DNA of 32,829 nucleotides. Origin: Gammaproteobacteria bacterium (GTDB lineage: Bacteria; Pseudomonadota; Gammaproteobacteria; Chromatiales; Chromatiaceae). A model generated the notes under the pieces. The model was not told the origin of the DNA. It worked only from the letters and a program-made list of their open reading frames with translations, and did not search any database. The position numbers and the translations under genes were made by a program. Positions 1 through 8,210 of the stretch are shown here, in pieces; position 1 is the stretch's first letter, and each line of letters begins with the position of its first letter. The stretch is from positions 1-32,829 of the forward strand of contig JAAELC010000793.1 of NCBI GenBank assembly GCA_024227135.1, in the 5' to 3' direction.

Positions 1-205
1 AAAAAATGAATCATCCCATCCTGCTGGTCTCTCACCTCAGCTATCACTACCGGCATCCTGCCTCGCGTGAATCTAGTCCATCCATGGACGTCGTCTGCGT
101 TACAGATTCAGTTGCATAATCAATGATATGCGCTTTCATCTGCGCCTTGAATCTGAACTGATACCCTGCACATTATGGGACGATACATAATTTCCGAGGC
201 CCTTA
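1..205 (-). repeat. dispersed ~206-bp repeat, copy A (inverted)
   Basis: The reverse complement of this stretch matches 7971-8176 over its whole length, with about eight substitutions and a 1-base gap. Read on the minus strand it starts TAAGGGCCTCGG and ends ATTCATTTTTT. It contains a hairpin made of ATTATG and CATAAT and a GTCCAT/ATGGAC inverted repeat. On the plus strand a 20-codon frame at 128-190 reads MRFHLRLESELIPCTLWDDT, but its sequence is not strictly kept between copies. No transposase gene or terminal inverted repeat is visible. Its origin is unknown. Confidence 0.9.
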
Positions 206-307
206 GCCGGATTGTTGGGGATTATCCAGCCATTGCTCCGCGGCAGGTTGCGGTTTGGTGCGCCATGAATGTGACCTCACTACCCCCTACTTACCAGGCT
301 GCTGCAT

Positions 308-1651
308 TCACCCCAGGTCTTTGACGAAGACCTTCGAGTTGCGCTGGAAGTTGTAAAGCGTGCGTTTGGCGACCGGCAGGGATTCCACGATTAGTGGAGA
401 AAACCCCCTTTCCATAAACCAGTGTGCGGTTCGAGTGGTCAGAACGAACAGCTTGTTCACATTGAAGCTGTGGGCTTGCCGCTCCATGTGTTGCAAAAGA
501 AGATCACCTCTTTTACCCGCCCGGTAATCCGGATGTACTGCCACGCAGGCAAGTTCGGCCATTTGTTCTTTCTCATAACAGTAAAGAGCGGCACAGCCGA
601 TAATCATTCCGTCGAGTTCCACCACCGCAAACCGGTCGATCTCCATCTCCAGCAGTTCCCGGGAACGGCGGACCAGAATTCCGGCCTCTTCCAATGGCTC
701 GAGTAATGCCAGGATGCCGGCCACGTCTTCGATTCGGGCATTGCGCGTTTCTTCATAGTGCTCAGCGGTGAGCATCGTACCTGCACCGTCCCGGGTGAAC
801 AGTTCCTGCAGTAATACCCCATCGGTTTCTCGCCTGAGAATATGGACTCTGCGCACACCGCGGCGGCAGGCTTTCAGGGCACCACGCAGATGTTGTTCGG
901 TTTCTTCCGGAATCTCTTTGGTTTTGCTCAGAATCGCCTCCAACTCCTTTGGGATCAGATTGGTTACTGTCTCGCCGGTTTCATCGGTCAGTATGGGGTT
1001 TTCCAGCAACGAAATCATTTTATCGGCACCCAGTGCTGCGGCTACCGATCCTGCTACATCTGCCGAACTTAAATTGAAAACCTCACCGGTGGGGGAATAC
1101 CCGAGGGGCGGGATGAGGGCGATGGCCTCAGATTCGGTTACCTTATGAATTGCTCTGGCATCGATTCGACGCACCTCTCCCGTGTGACAGTAGTCGATAC
1201 CCTCGCGAACCCCGATGGGTTGAGCAGTCACAAAATTTCCCGAGATGACACGGATTTGAGCGCCTGCCATGGGGGAGTTGGCAAGTCCCAGAGAGAGTAA
1301 TGCCTCGATCTCCACACGCACAGCGCCTGCCGCTTCTTTAACGCAGGTAAGGGCTGCAGTGTCGGTGACTCTCAGCCCGTTGATATAGCGCATTTTTGCC
1401 TGCCGCAAAGCCAGACGTTCGACGATCTGGGGGCGCGTCCCGTGGACCAGTACCACTCGGATCCCCATGGCCTGGAGCAGCGCGATGTCATGTATCAGAC
1501 TCGGGAAGCGCCGATCAGCAACCGCCTCTCCTCCAAAGTAGATGACGAAGGTTCTGCCTCGATGGGCATGAAAGTAGGGTGAAGATCTGCGGAACCAGTC
1601 AACAAAGGCAACATTGGCAGTGTTTCCGCTTTTTACTTTTCTTTTCGCCAC
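308..1651 (-). CDS. argA: N-acetylglutamate synthase (amino-acid N-acetyltransferase)
   Basis: Transfers an acetyl group from acetyl-CoA to glutamate, the first step of arginine synthesis, in the cytoplasm. The 447 residues fit the classical two-domain ArgA (about 443 in E. coli). An amino-acid-kinase-like domain fills residues 1 to about 290 (VDWFRRSSPYFHAHRGRTFVIYFGGEAV near the start, then VVLVHGTRPQI, typical of the family). A GNAT acetyltransferase domain follows, with the acetyl-CoA loop YRAGKRG near 376-382 and the family tail NFQRNSKVFVKDL. The start is GTG at 1651, with AGGA about 11 bases upstream. A TATAAT -10-like box on the minus strand lies at 1745-1750, and a palindrome with TGAAT/ATTCA half-sites at 1671-1686 could be a regulatory site. 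Feedback inhibition by arginine is usual for the family but cannot be read here. Confidence 0.95.
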   Translation of the reverse strand: MAKRKVKSGNTANVAFVDWFRRSSPYFHAHRGRTFVIYFGGEAVADRRFPSLIHDIALLQAMGIRVVLVHGTRPQIVERLALRQAKMRYINGLRVTDTAALTCVKEAAGAVRVEIEALLSLGLANSPMAGAQIRVISGNFVTAQPIGVREGIDYCHTGEVRRIDARAIHKVTESEAIALIPPLGYSPTGEVFNLSSADVAGSVAAALGADKMISLLENPILTDETGETVTNLIPKELEAILSKTKEIPEETEQHLRGALKACRRGVRRVHILRRETDGVLLQELFTRDGAGTMLTAEHYEETRNARIEDVAGILALLEPLEEAGILVRRSRELLEMEIDRFAVVELDGMIIGCAALYCYEKEQMAELACVAVHPDYRAGKRGDLLLQHMERQAHSFNVNKLFVLTTRTAHWFMERGFSPLIVESLPVAKRTLYNFQRNSKVFVKDLG

Positions 1652-1670
1652 TGGTATTAATCCTGGAATA

Positions 1671-1686
1671 TGAATCTCTGGATTCA
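1671..1686. promoter_or_regulatory. palindrome in the argA leader, ArgR-like half-sites
   Basis: TGAATC and GATTCA form a perfect inverted repeat with a 4-base spacer, 20 to 35 bases upstream of the argA start and downstream of the likely -10 box at 1745-1750. The outer TGAAT/ATTCA halves match ArgR half-sites, but they are 6 bases apart rather than the 4 of the E. coli ARG-box consensus. It is therefore only a candidate operator. Confidence 0.35.
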
Positions 1687-1918
1687 GCCCCGCCGGGAAA
1701 GGGTGGAATCAGCACGATACAGGGAGTTGGGGCCAATTTAAACGATTATAACCTGTTGAAAAAAAGCAATATAAGAAAATCTGTGACTAGTGGGGTGGAG
1801 AGGCGTCCTCTGGAAGAGTTTTCTGAAACTGATTAACCTGTACCCTATTGACCGGAGGGACTGGTCCCCCGTCAACATGAGTTATACGGGTTCGCTGCTA
1901 TATTCTCGGAGTACTGAG

Positions 1919-2389
1919 TTGATATTGAGAAAACCCCGGCATCGGCACGGGTTCTGGACGGCTCGCGGGTGGCTTCTGGGTCTGTCGATGTTGCTTGGAA
2001 GTTGCCTTCAGCATGACTACCTGGAGATTCGGGTGGATGATGCAGTAGCCAGGGTAGAAGTGGCGGACAGCCGGGCGAGTCGTCAGCAAGGCTTGATGCA
2101 CCGGAAATCACTCGACAGGGATACGGGTATGCTGATGGTTTTTCCCGAGGAGAAAGTGTTGCAGATATGGATGCTCAATACTTTGATTCCTCTGGATGTG
2201 GGTTTCTTCGATAAAGATGGCCGGTTGCTCAACGTGGCCTCCATGGAACCCGATGGTGGCCGCCGGATTTATGAGTCCCGGGGGGCGGCCCTTTATGCGT
2301 TGGAGATGAATCCTGGATGGTTTGAACGCCATAAGCTCCGCCCCGGGGCACGTTTGCACCTGCCCCGGTCTGTGCTGACCGAGCGCTGA
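1919..2389 (+). CDS. DUF192 family lipoprotein
   Basis: A small exported protein of the DUF192 family, whose function is unknown. The family pattern is clear: VEVADSRASRQQGLMHRKSLDRDTGMLMVFPEEKVLQIWMLNTLIPLDVGFFDKDGRLLN, then the usual ALEMNPGWF segment near the end. I prefer the TTG at 1919 as the start: GGAG at 1908-1911 is 7 bases upstream, and the product then opens with a basic stretch (RKPRHRH), a hydrophobic run (WLLGLSMLLG) and a lipobox ending at Cys (LLGSC). An in-frame ATG at 1877 is the alternative, but its only SD-like GGAGG (1854-1858) is 18 bases away inside a hairpin. The gene stands alone between divergent argA and convergent argE. Confidence 0.8.
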   Translation: MILRKPRHRHGFWTARGWLLGLSMLLGSCLQHDYLEIRVDDAVARVEVADSRASRQQGLMHRKSLDRDTGMLMVFPEEKVLQIWMLNTLIPLDVGFFDKDGRLLNVASMEPDGGRRIYESRGAALYALEMNPGWFERHKLRPGARLHLPRSVLTER

Positions 2390-2480
2390 CCCTTTACCCA
2401 CCGGTGATCCGGTATCCGGTCCAACGGGATTGGCGGTAAGCGATTTTCCGTGGAGGGGTACTGTCTTTTTGCGCGACCCC

Positions 2481-3626
2481 TTAAAGGCAGAAACGGTTGA
2501 TCAACTGCTTCATCAATCCGATCATCGGCTGAATGCGATCCAGCCCCAGAAATTCGTCGGGCTGGTGGGCCTGCTCTATATCCCCGGGTCCAAGGATGAC
2601 GGTGTCCATTCCCAGTTCACGAAAGTAGGGTCCTTCGGTTCCAAAGGCTACCGCCCCTGCCTGATGGCCCGTCAGTGCCTCGGTTGCGCCGACGATCGCC
2701 GCATCGGCGGGCGTTTCCATGGCTGGGACGCCCGAAAAGGACGGCTCCAGCTGAAGTTGCAATCCCTGGCCGGACAAGGAACCTTCGAGTCTCTTTCCCA
2801 GTTCGGTGCGAAGATCATCCAGCTTCATGCCGGGAAGCGGGCGCAGGTCAATCTGCAGTTCGCATTCTCCACAGATCCGGTTGGGATTGTCGCCGCCTTG
2901 AATGTGGCCCAGGTTCAGGGTTGGAACATCGACCTCGAACAGAGGGTTGCTGTAGCACGTTTGCAGTTCATGGCGCCAGGTGAGAATCTCCCCGATAACA
3001 CGGTGCATTCCCTCCAGGGCACTGACTCCCAATCCCGGATTGCTCGAGTGTCCGGAGCGCCCGATCACACGGATGGTTTCCATTGCCACCCCTTTGTGCA
3101 TTCTCACCGGTTTCAGCCCGGTGGGCTCTCCGATGATGACGTGGCGCCCCAGTTTCCGGCCGGTATCCACCAAAGCCTGGGCACCGCACATTCGGCTTTC
3201 TTCATCAGCGGTGGCCAGCAGGACCAGGGGGTGTTTCAGGCTGGGAAGATCCAGGTCACGCACCGCTTCGATAGCCAGCGCAAGAAAAGCCTTCATGTCC
3301 GATGTGCCCAGACCGTAAAGTTTGTGATCGCGTTCGGTCAGGATAAAGGGATCGGAGTTCCAGCGGTTTTCGTCGAAAGGGACTGTATCGGTATGGCCGG
3401 CCAGCACCAGCCCTCCGGGGCCTGCACCGGCACTTGCGATCAAATTGAATTTTCCCGGATTGCCGGGTATCGGCATCGTTTCGATTTGAAAACCGAGCCC
3501 TTCCAGCCAGGTGCGCAGAAGCTCGATAACACCCTGATTGCTTTGATCCCATTGGGCGTTGATGCTGCTCACCGATGGACTGGCGATTAATGCTTCTATC
3601 ATGTCAAGCAGGGGTGGGGGAGCCAT
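2481..3626 (-). CDS. argE: acetylornithine deacetylase (M20 family)
   Basis: Hydrolyses N-acetylornithine to ornithine and acetate in the cytoplasm, the fifth step of the linear arginine pathway. From the ATG at 3626 the protein has 381 residues (383 in E. coli). M20 metal ligands are visible: AGHTDTVPF with His78 and Asp80, GTSDMKAF with Asp110, and the catalytic Glu pair in ADEES at 142-143. The substrate-binding segment GEPTGLKPVRMHKG follows. The frame is open upstream to 3665, overlapping the TetR gene; a TTG near 3638 with GGAG upstream is another possible start. The TetR gene ends 8 bases before this ATG, so the two are probably co-transcribed, tetR first. With argA in the same window but on another transcript, the arginine genes are scattered here. 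Confidence 0.93.
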   Translation of the reverse strand: MAPPPLLDMIEALIASPSVSSINAQWDQSNQGVIELLRTWLEGLGFQIETMPIPGNPGKFNLIASAGAGPGGLVLAGHTDTVPFDENRWNSDPFILTERDHKLYGLGTSDMKAFLALAIEAVRDLDLPSLKHPLVLLATADEESRMCGAQALVDTGRKLGRHVIIGEPTGLKPVRMHKGVAMETIRVIGRSGHSSNPGLGVSALEGMHRVIGEILTWRHELQTCYSNPLFEVDVPTLNLGHIQGGDNPNRICGECELQIDLRPLPGMKLDDLRTELGKRLEGSLSGQGLQLQLEPSFSGVPAMETPADAAIVGATEALTGHQAGAVAFGTEGPYFRELGMDTVILGPGDIEQAHQPDEFLGLDRIQPMIGLMKQLINRFCL

Positions 3627-3634
3627 GGTGTGGT

Positions 3635-4213
3635 TCAAGCGTATCGCTCCAGTTCTTCCAGCCAACGGTTCAATTCCTGGGTTCCCTGCTCAAGAAATCC
3701 CGGATCCTGGTAGACCTGGGCGATAACGATCAGCCCCTGGCCTCTGGCCAGCAGTCGCATCGACAGGCTTCGGGATTCATCGGGATAACCAAGCTCGTCG
3801 AATTGTCGGGACAGCCAACGTTGAAACAGATCGAACAGGGCCTTGGCATCCTCCTTCAATTCAGGCTGGTCTTTCGCCAGTTCCACTGTCAATGAACCCA
3901 TCGGGCATCCGGAGCGGAGCAGCGCAGGCGTACTGTCGTACATGATTCGTACGAAACGCTCCAACCGATCCAAAGGCGCCTTGATGGTCTTGTCCCACTC
4001 CGCGAGCATATTGGCAATGGTTTCCTGGCGGTGTGCAATGACCGCCTTGAGAATTTCTTCCTTCGATTTGAAGTAATAGTAGATGTTGCCACGGGGAACA
4101 TCCGCTTCTTCCACGACATCGGTAAAGGAGGTGCGGTTGTAACCCTTGCGGTAAAACAACTGGTTAGCGGCATCGATAATACGTTGCCGGGTGCGTTCGC
4201 TTTTCGACGGCAT
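3635..4213 (-). CDS. TetR/AcrR family transcriptional regulator
   Basis: A 192-residue DNA-binding repressor-type protein. The N-terminal helix-turn-helix is canonical: RTRQRIIDAANQLFYRKGYNRTSFTDVVEEADVPRGNIYYYFKSKEEIL, roughly residues 7-55. The C-terminal half is the ligand/dimer domain and contains LRSGCPMGSLTVELA, a segment seen in the YxaF/LmrA/NemR-like branch; whether its Cys senses reactive compounds is open. The frame extends upstream to 4483, but the upstream residues look non-coding and the ATG at 4213 gives the normal TetR start. The gene directly precedes argE. A palindrome overlapping a -10-like box at 4244-4259 suggests self-repression, which would also couple argE to this regulator's unknown ligand. 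Confidence 0.9.
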   Translation of the reverse strand: MPSKSERTRQRIIDAANQLFYRKGYNRTSFTDVVEEADVPRGNIYYYFKSKEEILKAVIAHRQETIANMLAEWDKTIKAPLDRLERFVRIMYDSTPALLRSGCPMGSLTVELAKDQPELKEDAKALFDLFQRWLSRQFDELGYPDESRSLSMRLLARGQGLIVIAQVYQDPGFLEQGTQELNRWLEELERYA

Positions 4214-4243
4214 AAGCGTCTGCCCCTCTGGTTGGGATAGAGA

Positions 4244-4259
4244 TTGGATTATAGTCCAA
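4244..4259 (-). promoter_or_regulatory. probable tetR-argE promoter with overlapping operator
   Basis: TTGGATTATAGTCCAA matches its own reverse complement at 14 of 16 positions. On the minus strand it contains TATAAT, a perfect -10 box, about 30 bases upstream of the tetR ATG. No good -35 hexamer is visible at the expected distance. A palindrome of this size over the -10 box of a TetR gene is the usual layout of autoregulation. That it is the operator is inferred. Confidence 0.55.
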
Positions 4260-4557
4260 AAACCTCTGTATGTTCGGTTTTCGATCTGGAATTCACACAA
4301 ATAAAGATGCACAGTGCTGGAACCCGTTGCGGGAAAGCCAGCTGACCGAAGGGCGTAAATGGATTGTCCGGCACTTACAATTGCTGGAATGATAAATTGA
4401 CTATGGTGCAAACAGGCTTGTTCGGGAGCAGTGTATCCGCAGGGTTTCCGGGTGGGAATACAGTGAACACCATGCAGTTGCATCCGGGTACAGCGTGCCG
4501 TCTACCTCTAAATGGTGGATAATTCAGGGATCTGAATAATCCGCTTTGGAGCCTGTT
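4260..4557. other. divergent intergenic region tetR / ilvD
   Basis: About 300 bases between the tetR operator and ilvD. Open frames across it show no recognisable protein. GATAAT (near 4519) and AATAAT boxes close to ilvD could be part of its promoter, but I could not pair them with a convincing -35. No branched-chain amino-acid leader peptide and attenuator were recognised. Confidence 0.4.
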
Positions 4558-6420
4558 ATGCCTCAGTATCGTTCACGCACCACCACTCACGGTCGCAATA
4601 TGGCCGGCGCCAGAGCTCTCTGGCGTGCTACCGGCATGAAAGATGACGATTTCGAGAAACCGATCATCGCCGTGGTCAACTCATTTACCCAGTTCGTGCC
4701 GGGGCATGTTCACTTGAAAGATCTGGGGCAGTTGGTGGCACGAGAGATTGAAAAAGCCGGTGGTGTGGCGAAGGAGTTCAATACCATCGCCGTTGACGAC
4801 GGTATAGCCATGGGTCATGGGGGAATGCTCTATTCCCTGCCGTCCCGGGATATCATCGCCGATTCGGTGGAGTACATGGTCAATGCCCATTGTGCGGATG
4901 CCATGGTCTGTATCTCCAACTGCGACAAGATCACCCCGGGGATGCTGATGGCCGCCCTGAGACTCAATATCCCGGTTGTTTTCGTCTCCGGTGGTCCCAT
5001 GGAATCCGGAAAGACCTCTCTCCATGGTAAGGAGGTGAAGCTTGATCTGGTCGATGCCATGGTCGTCGCCGCCGACCCCAATGAAAGCGATGAGAACGTG
5101 GAGGCTATCGAACGCTCGGCTTGTCCGACCTGCGGCTCCTGTTCGGGTATGTTTACCGCCAACTCCATGAATTGTCTGACCGAAGCGCTGGGATTGAGTC
5201 TCCCGGGCAACGGTTCGTTGCTGGCCACTCATGCTGACCGTAAGGCACTGTTTCTGGAGGCGGGGCGGTTAATTGTGGATCTGGCACGGCGCTACTACGA
5301 GCAGGATGACAGCAGCGTGTTACCCCGCAATATTGCCACATTCGGAGCTTTTGAAAACGCCATCAGCCTCGACATCGCGATGGGAGGTTCCACGAACACT
5401 GTATTGCATCTGCTGGCGGCGGCCCACGAAGCCGAAGTGGAATTTACCATGGCCGACATCGACCGTATGTCGAGACGGGTGCCCAATTTGTGCAAAGTGG
5501 CTCCCTCTACTCCGATTTATCACATGGAGGACGTGCACCGGGCAGGTGGTGTGATCGGTATTCTTGGTGAACTGGATCGCGCCGGGCTGTTGCACCGGGA
5601 GGCCGGTTGTGTACACAGCGGCACGATGGGGGCTGCGGTTGACCGATGGGATATCGTGGGAAATACAGATGCTGCAGTACAGACCCGCTTTTTGTCCGGA
5701 CCCGCAGGCGTACCCAGCCAGGAGGCCTTCAGCCAGGATTGCCGCTGGCCGGATCTGGACCTGGACCGGGAAGCAGGATGTATCCGTAACCTGGATCATG
5801 CCTACAGCAGGGACGGTGGATTGGCGGTACTCTACGGAAACCTTGCAGAACATGGGTGTATCGTGAAAACAGCGGGGGTGGATGCGTCCATCCTGAAGTT
5901 CAATGGACCGGCACGCATTTTCGAAAGTCAGGACGCGGCGGTGGATGCCATACTCAACGATCAGATCGTCTCTGGTGATGTGGTGCTGATACGGTACGAA
6001 GGCCCAAAAGGCGGACCCGGGATGCAGGAGATGCTTTATCCGACCAGTTATCTCAAGTCCAAAGGGCTTGGAAAGGCCTGTGCCCTGGTGACAGACGGCC
6101 GATTCTCCGGAGGAACTTCCGGACTGTCCATCGGGCACTGCTCACCGGAGGCGGCCGAGGGGGGCAATATCGGGCTGGTGCAGGAGGGTGATGAGATCGA
6201 GATCGATATCCCCAACCGCAAACTCAATGTAATTCTTGACGATGGGGAACTGGAGAAACGTCGTCAGGCAATGGAAGCCAGTGGCAGTGCAGCCTGGTTG
6301 CCGCTGAATCGGGAGCGCCCGGTCTCGACAGCGCTACGTGCCTATGCAGCGCTGACCACCAGCGCTGCCCGGGGGGCGGTGCGCGATTTGTCCCAACTCG
6401 AGACAGACGGTCAGCGGTGA
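4558..6420 (+). CDS. ilvD: dihydroxy-acid dehydratase
   Basis: Dehydrates 2,3-dihydroxy-isovalerate and the methylvalerate analogue to the 2-oxo acids, the third common step of valine and isoleucine synthesis. The 620 residues closely follow the E. coli enzyme (about 616), from [27 protein letters not shown] onward. Iron-sulfur and metal ligands are present: Cys122 in NCDKITPGM, Cys195 in [14 protein letters not shown], Asp81 in [11 protein letters not shown]. The late motifs [22 protein letters not shown] and [16 protein letters not shown] are also intact. The start is the ATG at 4558, with GGAG 6 bases upstream (4548-4551); an in-frame TTG at 4546 is less likely. No other ilv gene is near. 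A GC-rich hairpin without a T-run follows. Confidence 0.97.
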   Translation: MPQYRSRTTTHGRNMAGARALWRATGMKDDDFEKPIIAVVNSFTQFVPGHVHLKDLGQLVAREIEKAGGVAKEFNTIAVDDGIAMGHGGMLYSLPSRDIIADSVEYMVNAHCADAMVCISNCDKITPGMLMAALRLNIPVVFVSGGPMESGKTSLHGKEVKLDLVDAMVVAADPNESDENVEAIERSACPTCGSCSGMFTANSMNCLTEALGLSLPGNGSLLATHADRKALFLEAGRLIVDLARRYYEQDDSSVLPRNIATFGAFENAISLDIAMGGSTNTVLHLLAAAHEAEVEFTMADIDRMSRRVPNLCKVAPSTPIYHMEDVHRAGGVIGILGELDRAGLLHREAGCVHSGTMGAAVDRWDIVGNTDAAVQTRFLSGPAGVPSQEAFSQDCRWPDLDLDREAGCIRNLDHAYSRDGGLAVLYGNLAEHGCIVKTAGVDASILKFNGPARIFESQDAAVDAILNDQIVSGDVVLIRYEGPKGGPGMQEMLYPTSYLKSKGLGKACALVTDGRFSGGTSGLSIGHCSPEAAEGGNIGLVQEGDEIEIDIPNRKLNVILDDGELEKRRQAMEASGSAAWLPLNRERPVSTALRAYAALTTSAARGAVRDLSQLETDGQR

Positions 6421-6470
6421 GGCCGGAACGGGCGGATTGGGTTCTATGAGGGCTGTCTGAACAATAGGTT

Positions 6471-6507
6471 CCCGCTTCTGCACAAGCCGGAAGTGCAGGT
6501 AAGCGGG
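6471..6507 (+). terminator. hairpin after ilvD
   Basis: CCCGCTT pairs with AAGCGGG and TGCAC with GTGCA, with a small internal bulge and a 9-base loop, starting about 50 bases after the ilvD stop. There is no T-run, so it is at best a weak or factor-assisted terminator or an mRNA-stabilising hairpin. The rest of the gap to 6602 holds two imperfect copies of GGATGCCnGG (near 6523 and 6571) and no gene. Confidence 0.45.
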
Positions 6508-6602
6508 GCGCAATATTCCTGTGGATGCCTGGTTTCCGGGCAGAGGGGGCAGAGCGGAAAACAGCTCAATGGATGCCAGGTGCCCGGGTTGCCGTCATTG
6601 AT

Positions 6603-7760
6603 TCAGGGGAGTTGCTCGGTTAAAAAGCGAATACTGTTCTCACCCATTACCTTTCGGATTTCGGTTTCTTTGAAGCCCTGCTTCATCATTTCCTGGGTGA
6701 GTACAGCCAGTTCGGCGGTGTCGAATCTCACGGCAACCGCCCCGTCAAAATCTGAACCCAGGGCCACATGATCCTCTCCCAGCAGGTCTATGGCATGGCG
6801 GGTCGATTTAACGATCCCTGACGGGGTGTTATCGCAGACCGCGGCTTCCCAGTAACCGATGGCGATGAGCCCCCCCTGCCTGGTGATTTCAAGCATCAGG
6901 TCTTCACTGATGTTGCGGGGGGAATCGCAGGTGCCTTTGATGCCCCCGTGGCTGATGACCACCGGTCTGGATGTCAGCTCAAGTACGTCCCGCACGACAG
7001 CTTCCGAAGAGTGGGCAAGGTCGATGACCAAGTGGCGACGGTTGAGCGCTGATACGACTTCACGGCCAAAGCTTGTCAGACCTTCCTTGGTCTGTCCGTG
7101 CAGAGATCCTCCCAACCGGTTATCGAATAAATGTTGCAGTCCAAATAACCGGTAGCCTGCACGTTCCAGTTCCTCGAGTCCCTGGAGGTTGCCGTTCAGC
7201 GCGTGGGAGCCCTCAATGCCCAGCAGAGCCATTACCAGTCGGGGGTTGTGCTTTCTTGCTTCCAGCCCCTTCAGCAGTTCTTCCCGGCTGGTGACTATAC
7301 GGAGTTCGTCCGGGGCCCTGGCAGCAAAAGCCGTCAAACGTTCTGCCTGATAAAGCGCCCGGGCTTTCAAATCGGTCCAGGTAGAAACAGGCCATGTCTG
7401 GGCAATCGCCAGTATGGTAATGTTGTCAAATCCATCCTCGTCGTTTTTCTGGTAGTTCATGTTCCGTGGTACTTTGGTTACCGCGGTAAACATCTGAACC
7501 GCTACGTTACCCTTCTGCAGTCGCGGCAAGTCGGTGTGGCCCCGGTTTCCCTGAACCAGCAAACTGCGATCCCAAAGCAGGAAGTCCGAATGCCAGTCCA
7601 TGATGACGAGTGAATCGTGGAGTCGTTGAGCAGTATCCGATACTGGCCATGGCTGTCCGCGCTCCACCCTGTTCATGCGTTCTTCCGCAATACCGGGAAC
7701 CAGCCATCTGGCGCTGGCGAGAATGGCTAGAATAATGGCAAAGCCGATAAACAATTTCAT
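6603..7760 (-). CDS. membrane dipeptidase, peptidase family M19
   Basis: A zinc dipeptidase of the renal-dipeptidase family, which cleaves dipeptides, often with a D-residue at the C-terminal side. The 385 residues begin with an uncleaved-looking membrane anchor or signal (KLFIGFAIILAILASARWLV), so the enzyme is probably on the periplasmic face. Metal-site motifs are in order: MDWHSDFLLWD (His57, Asp59), GIEGSHALNG with the bridging Glu, HLVIDLAHSS and VVISHGG with the two histidines, then LGSDFDGAV. The start is the ATG at 7760; no strong SD is visible. It is a single gene. The real substrate is unknown; turnover of cell-wall dipeptides is a reasonable guess. Confidence 0.9.
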   Translation of the reverse strand: MKLFIGFAIILAILASARWLVPGIAEERMNRVERGQPWPVSDTAQRLHDSLVIMDWHSDFLLWDRSLLVQGNRGHTDLPRLQKGNVAVQMFTAVTKVPRNMNYQKNDEDGFDNITILAIAQTWPVSTWTDLKARALYQAERLTAFAARAPDELRIVTSREELLKGLEARKHNPRLVMALLGIEGSHALNGNLQGLEELERAGYRLFGLQHLFDNRLGGSLHGQTKEGLTSFGREVVSALNRRHLVIDLAHSSEAVVRDVLELTSRPVVISHGGIKGTCDSPRNISEDLMLEITRQGGLIAIGYWEAAVCDNTPSGIVKSTRHAIDLLGEDHVALGSDFDGAVAVRFDTAELAVLTQEMMKQGFKETEIRKVMGENSIRFLTEQLP

Positions 7761-7970
7761 AGTGGTACGCGCGCAGGTTGTTTTGGAAATTGCTGAGCCG
7801 TTAGCCGGATGGTGGGATGCCCGTGGGTGAACTTGTCACCGTCATCTCAAATTCCACTGACAGGCCCCCTCCGGCTGGGTTGTCCCTCGAGGGCATGGAT
7901 TACGCCAGAATATCAGCAATTCGGTGGTGTGGAGAATGCCAGTCAACCCTGCCTGCTTATCAGGAACGTT
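7761..7970. other. intergenic region upstream of the M19 gene
   Basis: About 210 bases between the dipeptidase start and repeat copy B. Together with the repeat and 34 further bases it makes a 450-base stretch without a gene. The open frame at 7817-8068 has no recognisable content. I saw no convincing promoter or hairpin. Confidence 0.4.
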
Positions 7971-8176
7971 TAAGGGCCTCGGAAATTATGTATCGTCCCA
8001 TAATGCGCAGGGTATCAGCTCAGGTTCAAGGCGCAGATGAAAGCGCATATCATAGACTATGCAACTGAATCTGCAACGCAGACGACGTCCATGGATGGAC
8101 TAGCATTCACGCGAGGCAGGATGCCGGTAGTGATAGCTGAGGTGCGAGACCAGCAGGATGGGATGATTCATTTTTT
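7971..8176 (+). repeat. dispersed ~206-bp repeat, copy B
   Basis: Full-length copy, about 96% identical by eye to the reverse complement of 1-205. It begins TAAGGGCCTCGG, has the ATTATG/CATAAT hairpin at about 7985-8004, a GTCCAT/ATGGAC inverted repeat with a 2-base spacer at 8087-8100, and ends in six T. It lies between the M19 gene and the end of the SH3-domain gene. No flanking target duplication is obvious. A frame runs through it on the plus strand, but the 1-base gap against copy A breaks that frame, arguing against a conserved protein. Confidence 0.9.
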
Positions 8177-8210
8177 CCGCGGCTCTAGCAGGCAGGTTGT
8201 CCGTTACCGG

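Noticed and set aside
1848-1875. Hairpin with an SD-like GGAGG just before the ATG at 1877, as a translational switch for the DUF192 gene
   Set aside because: The TTG at 1919 with its own GGAG and a lipoprotein signal is the better start, so the hairpin probably lies in the leader, and its stem is imperfect.
2430-3590. Long plus-strand open frame of 386 codons opposite argE
   Set aside because: It is the complement of argE, which has intact M20 motifs; the antisense frame shows no family pattern.
5320-6138. Minus-strand frame of 272 codons inside ilvD
   Set aside because: It is a shadow of ilvD, which is complete and strongly conserved.
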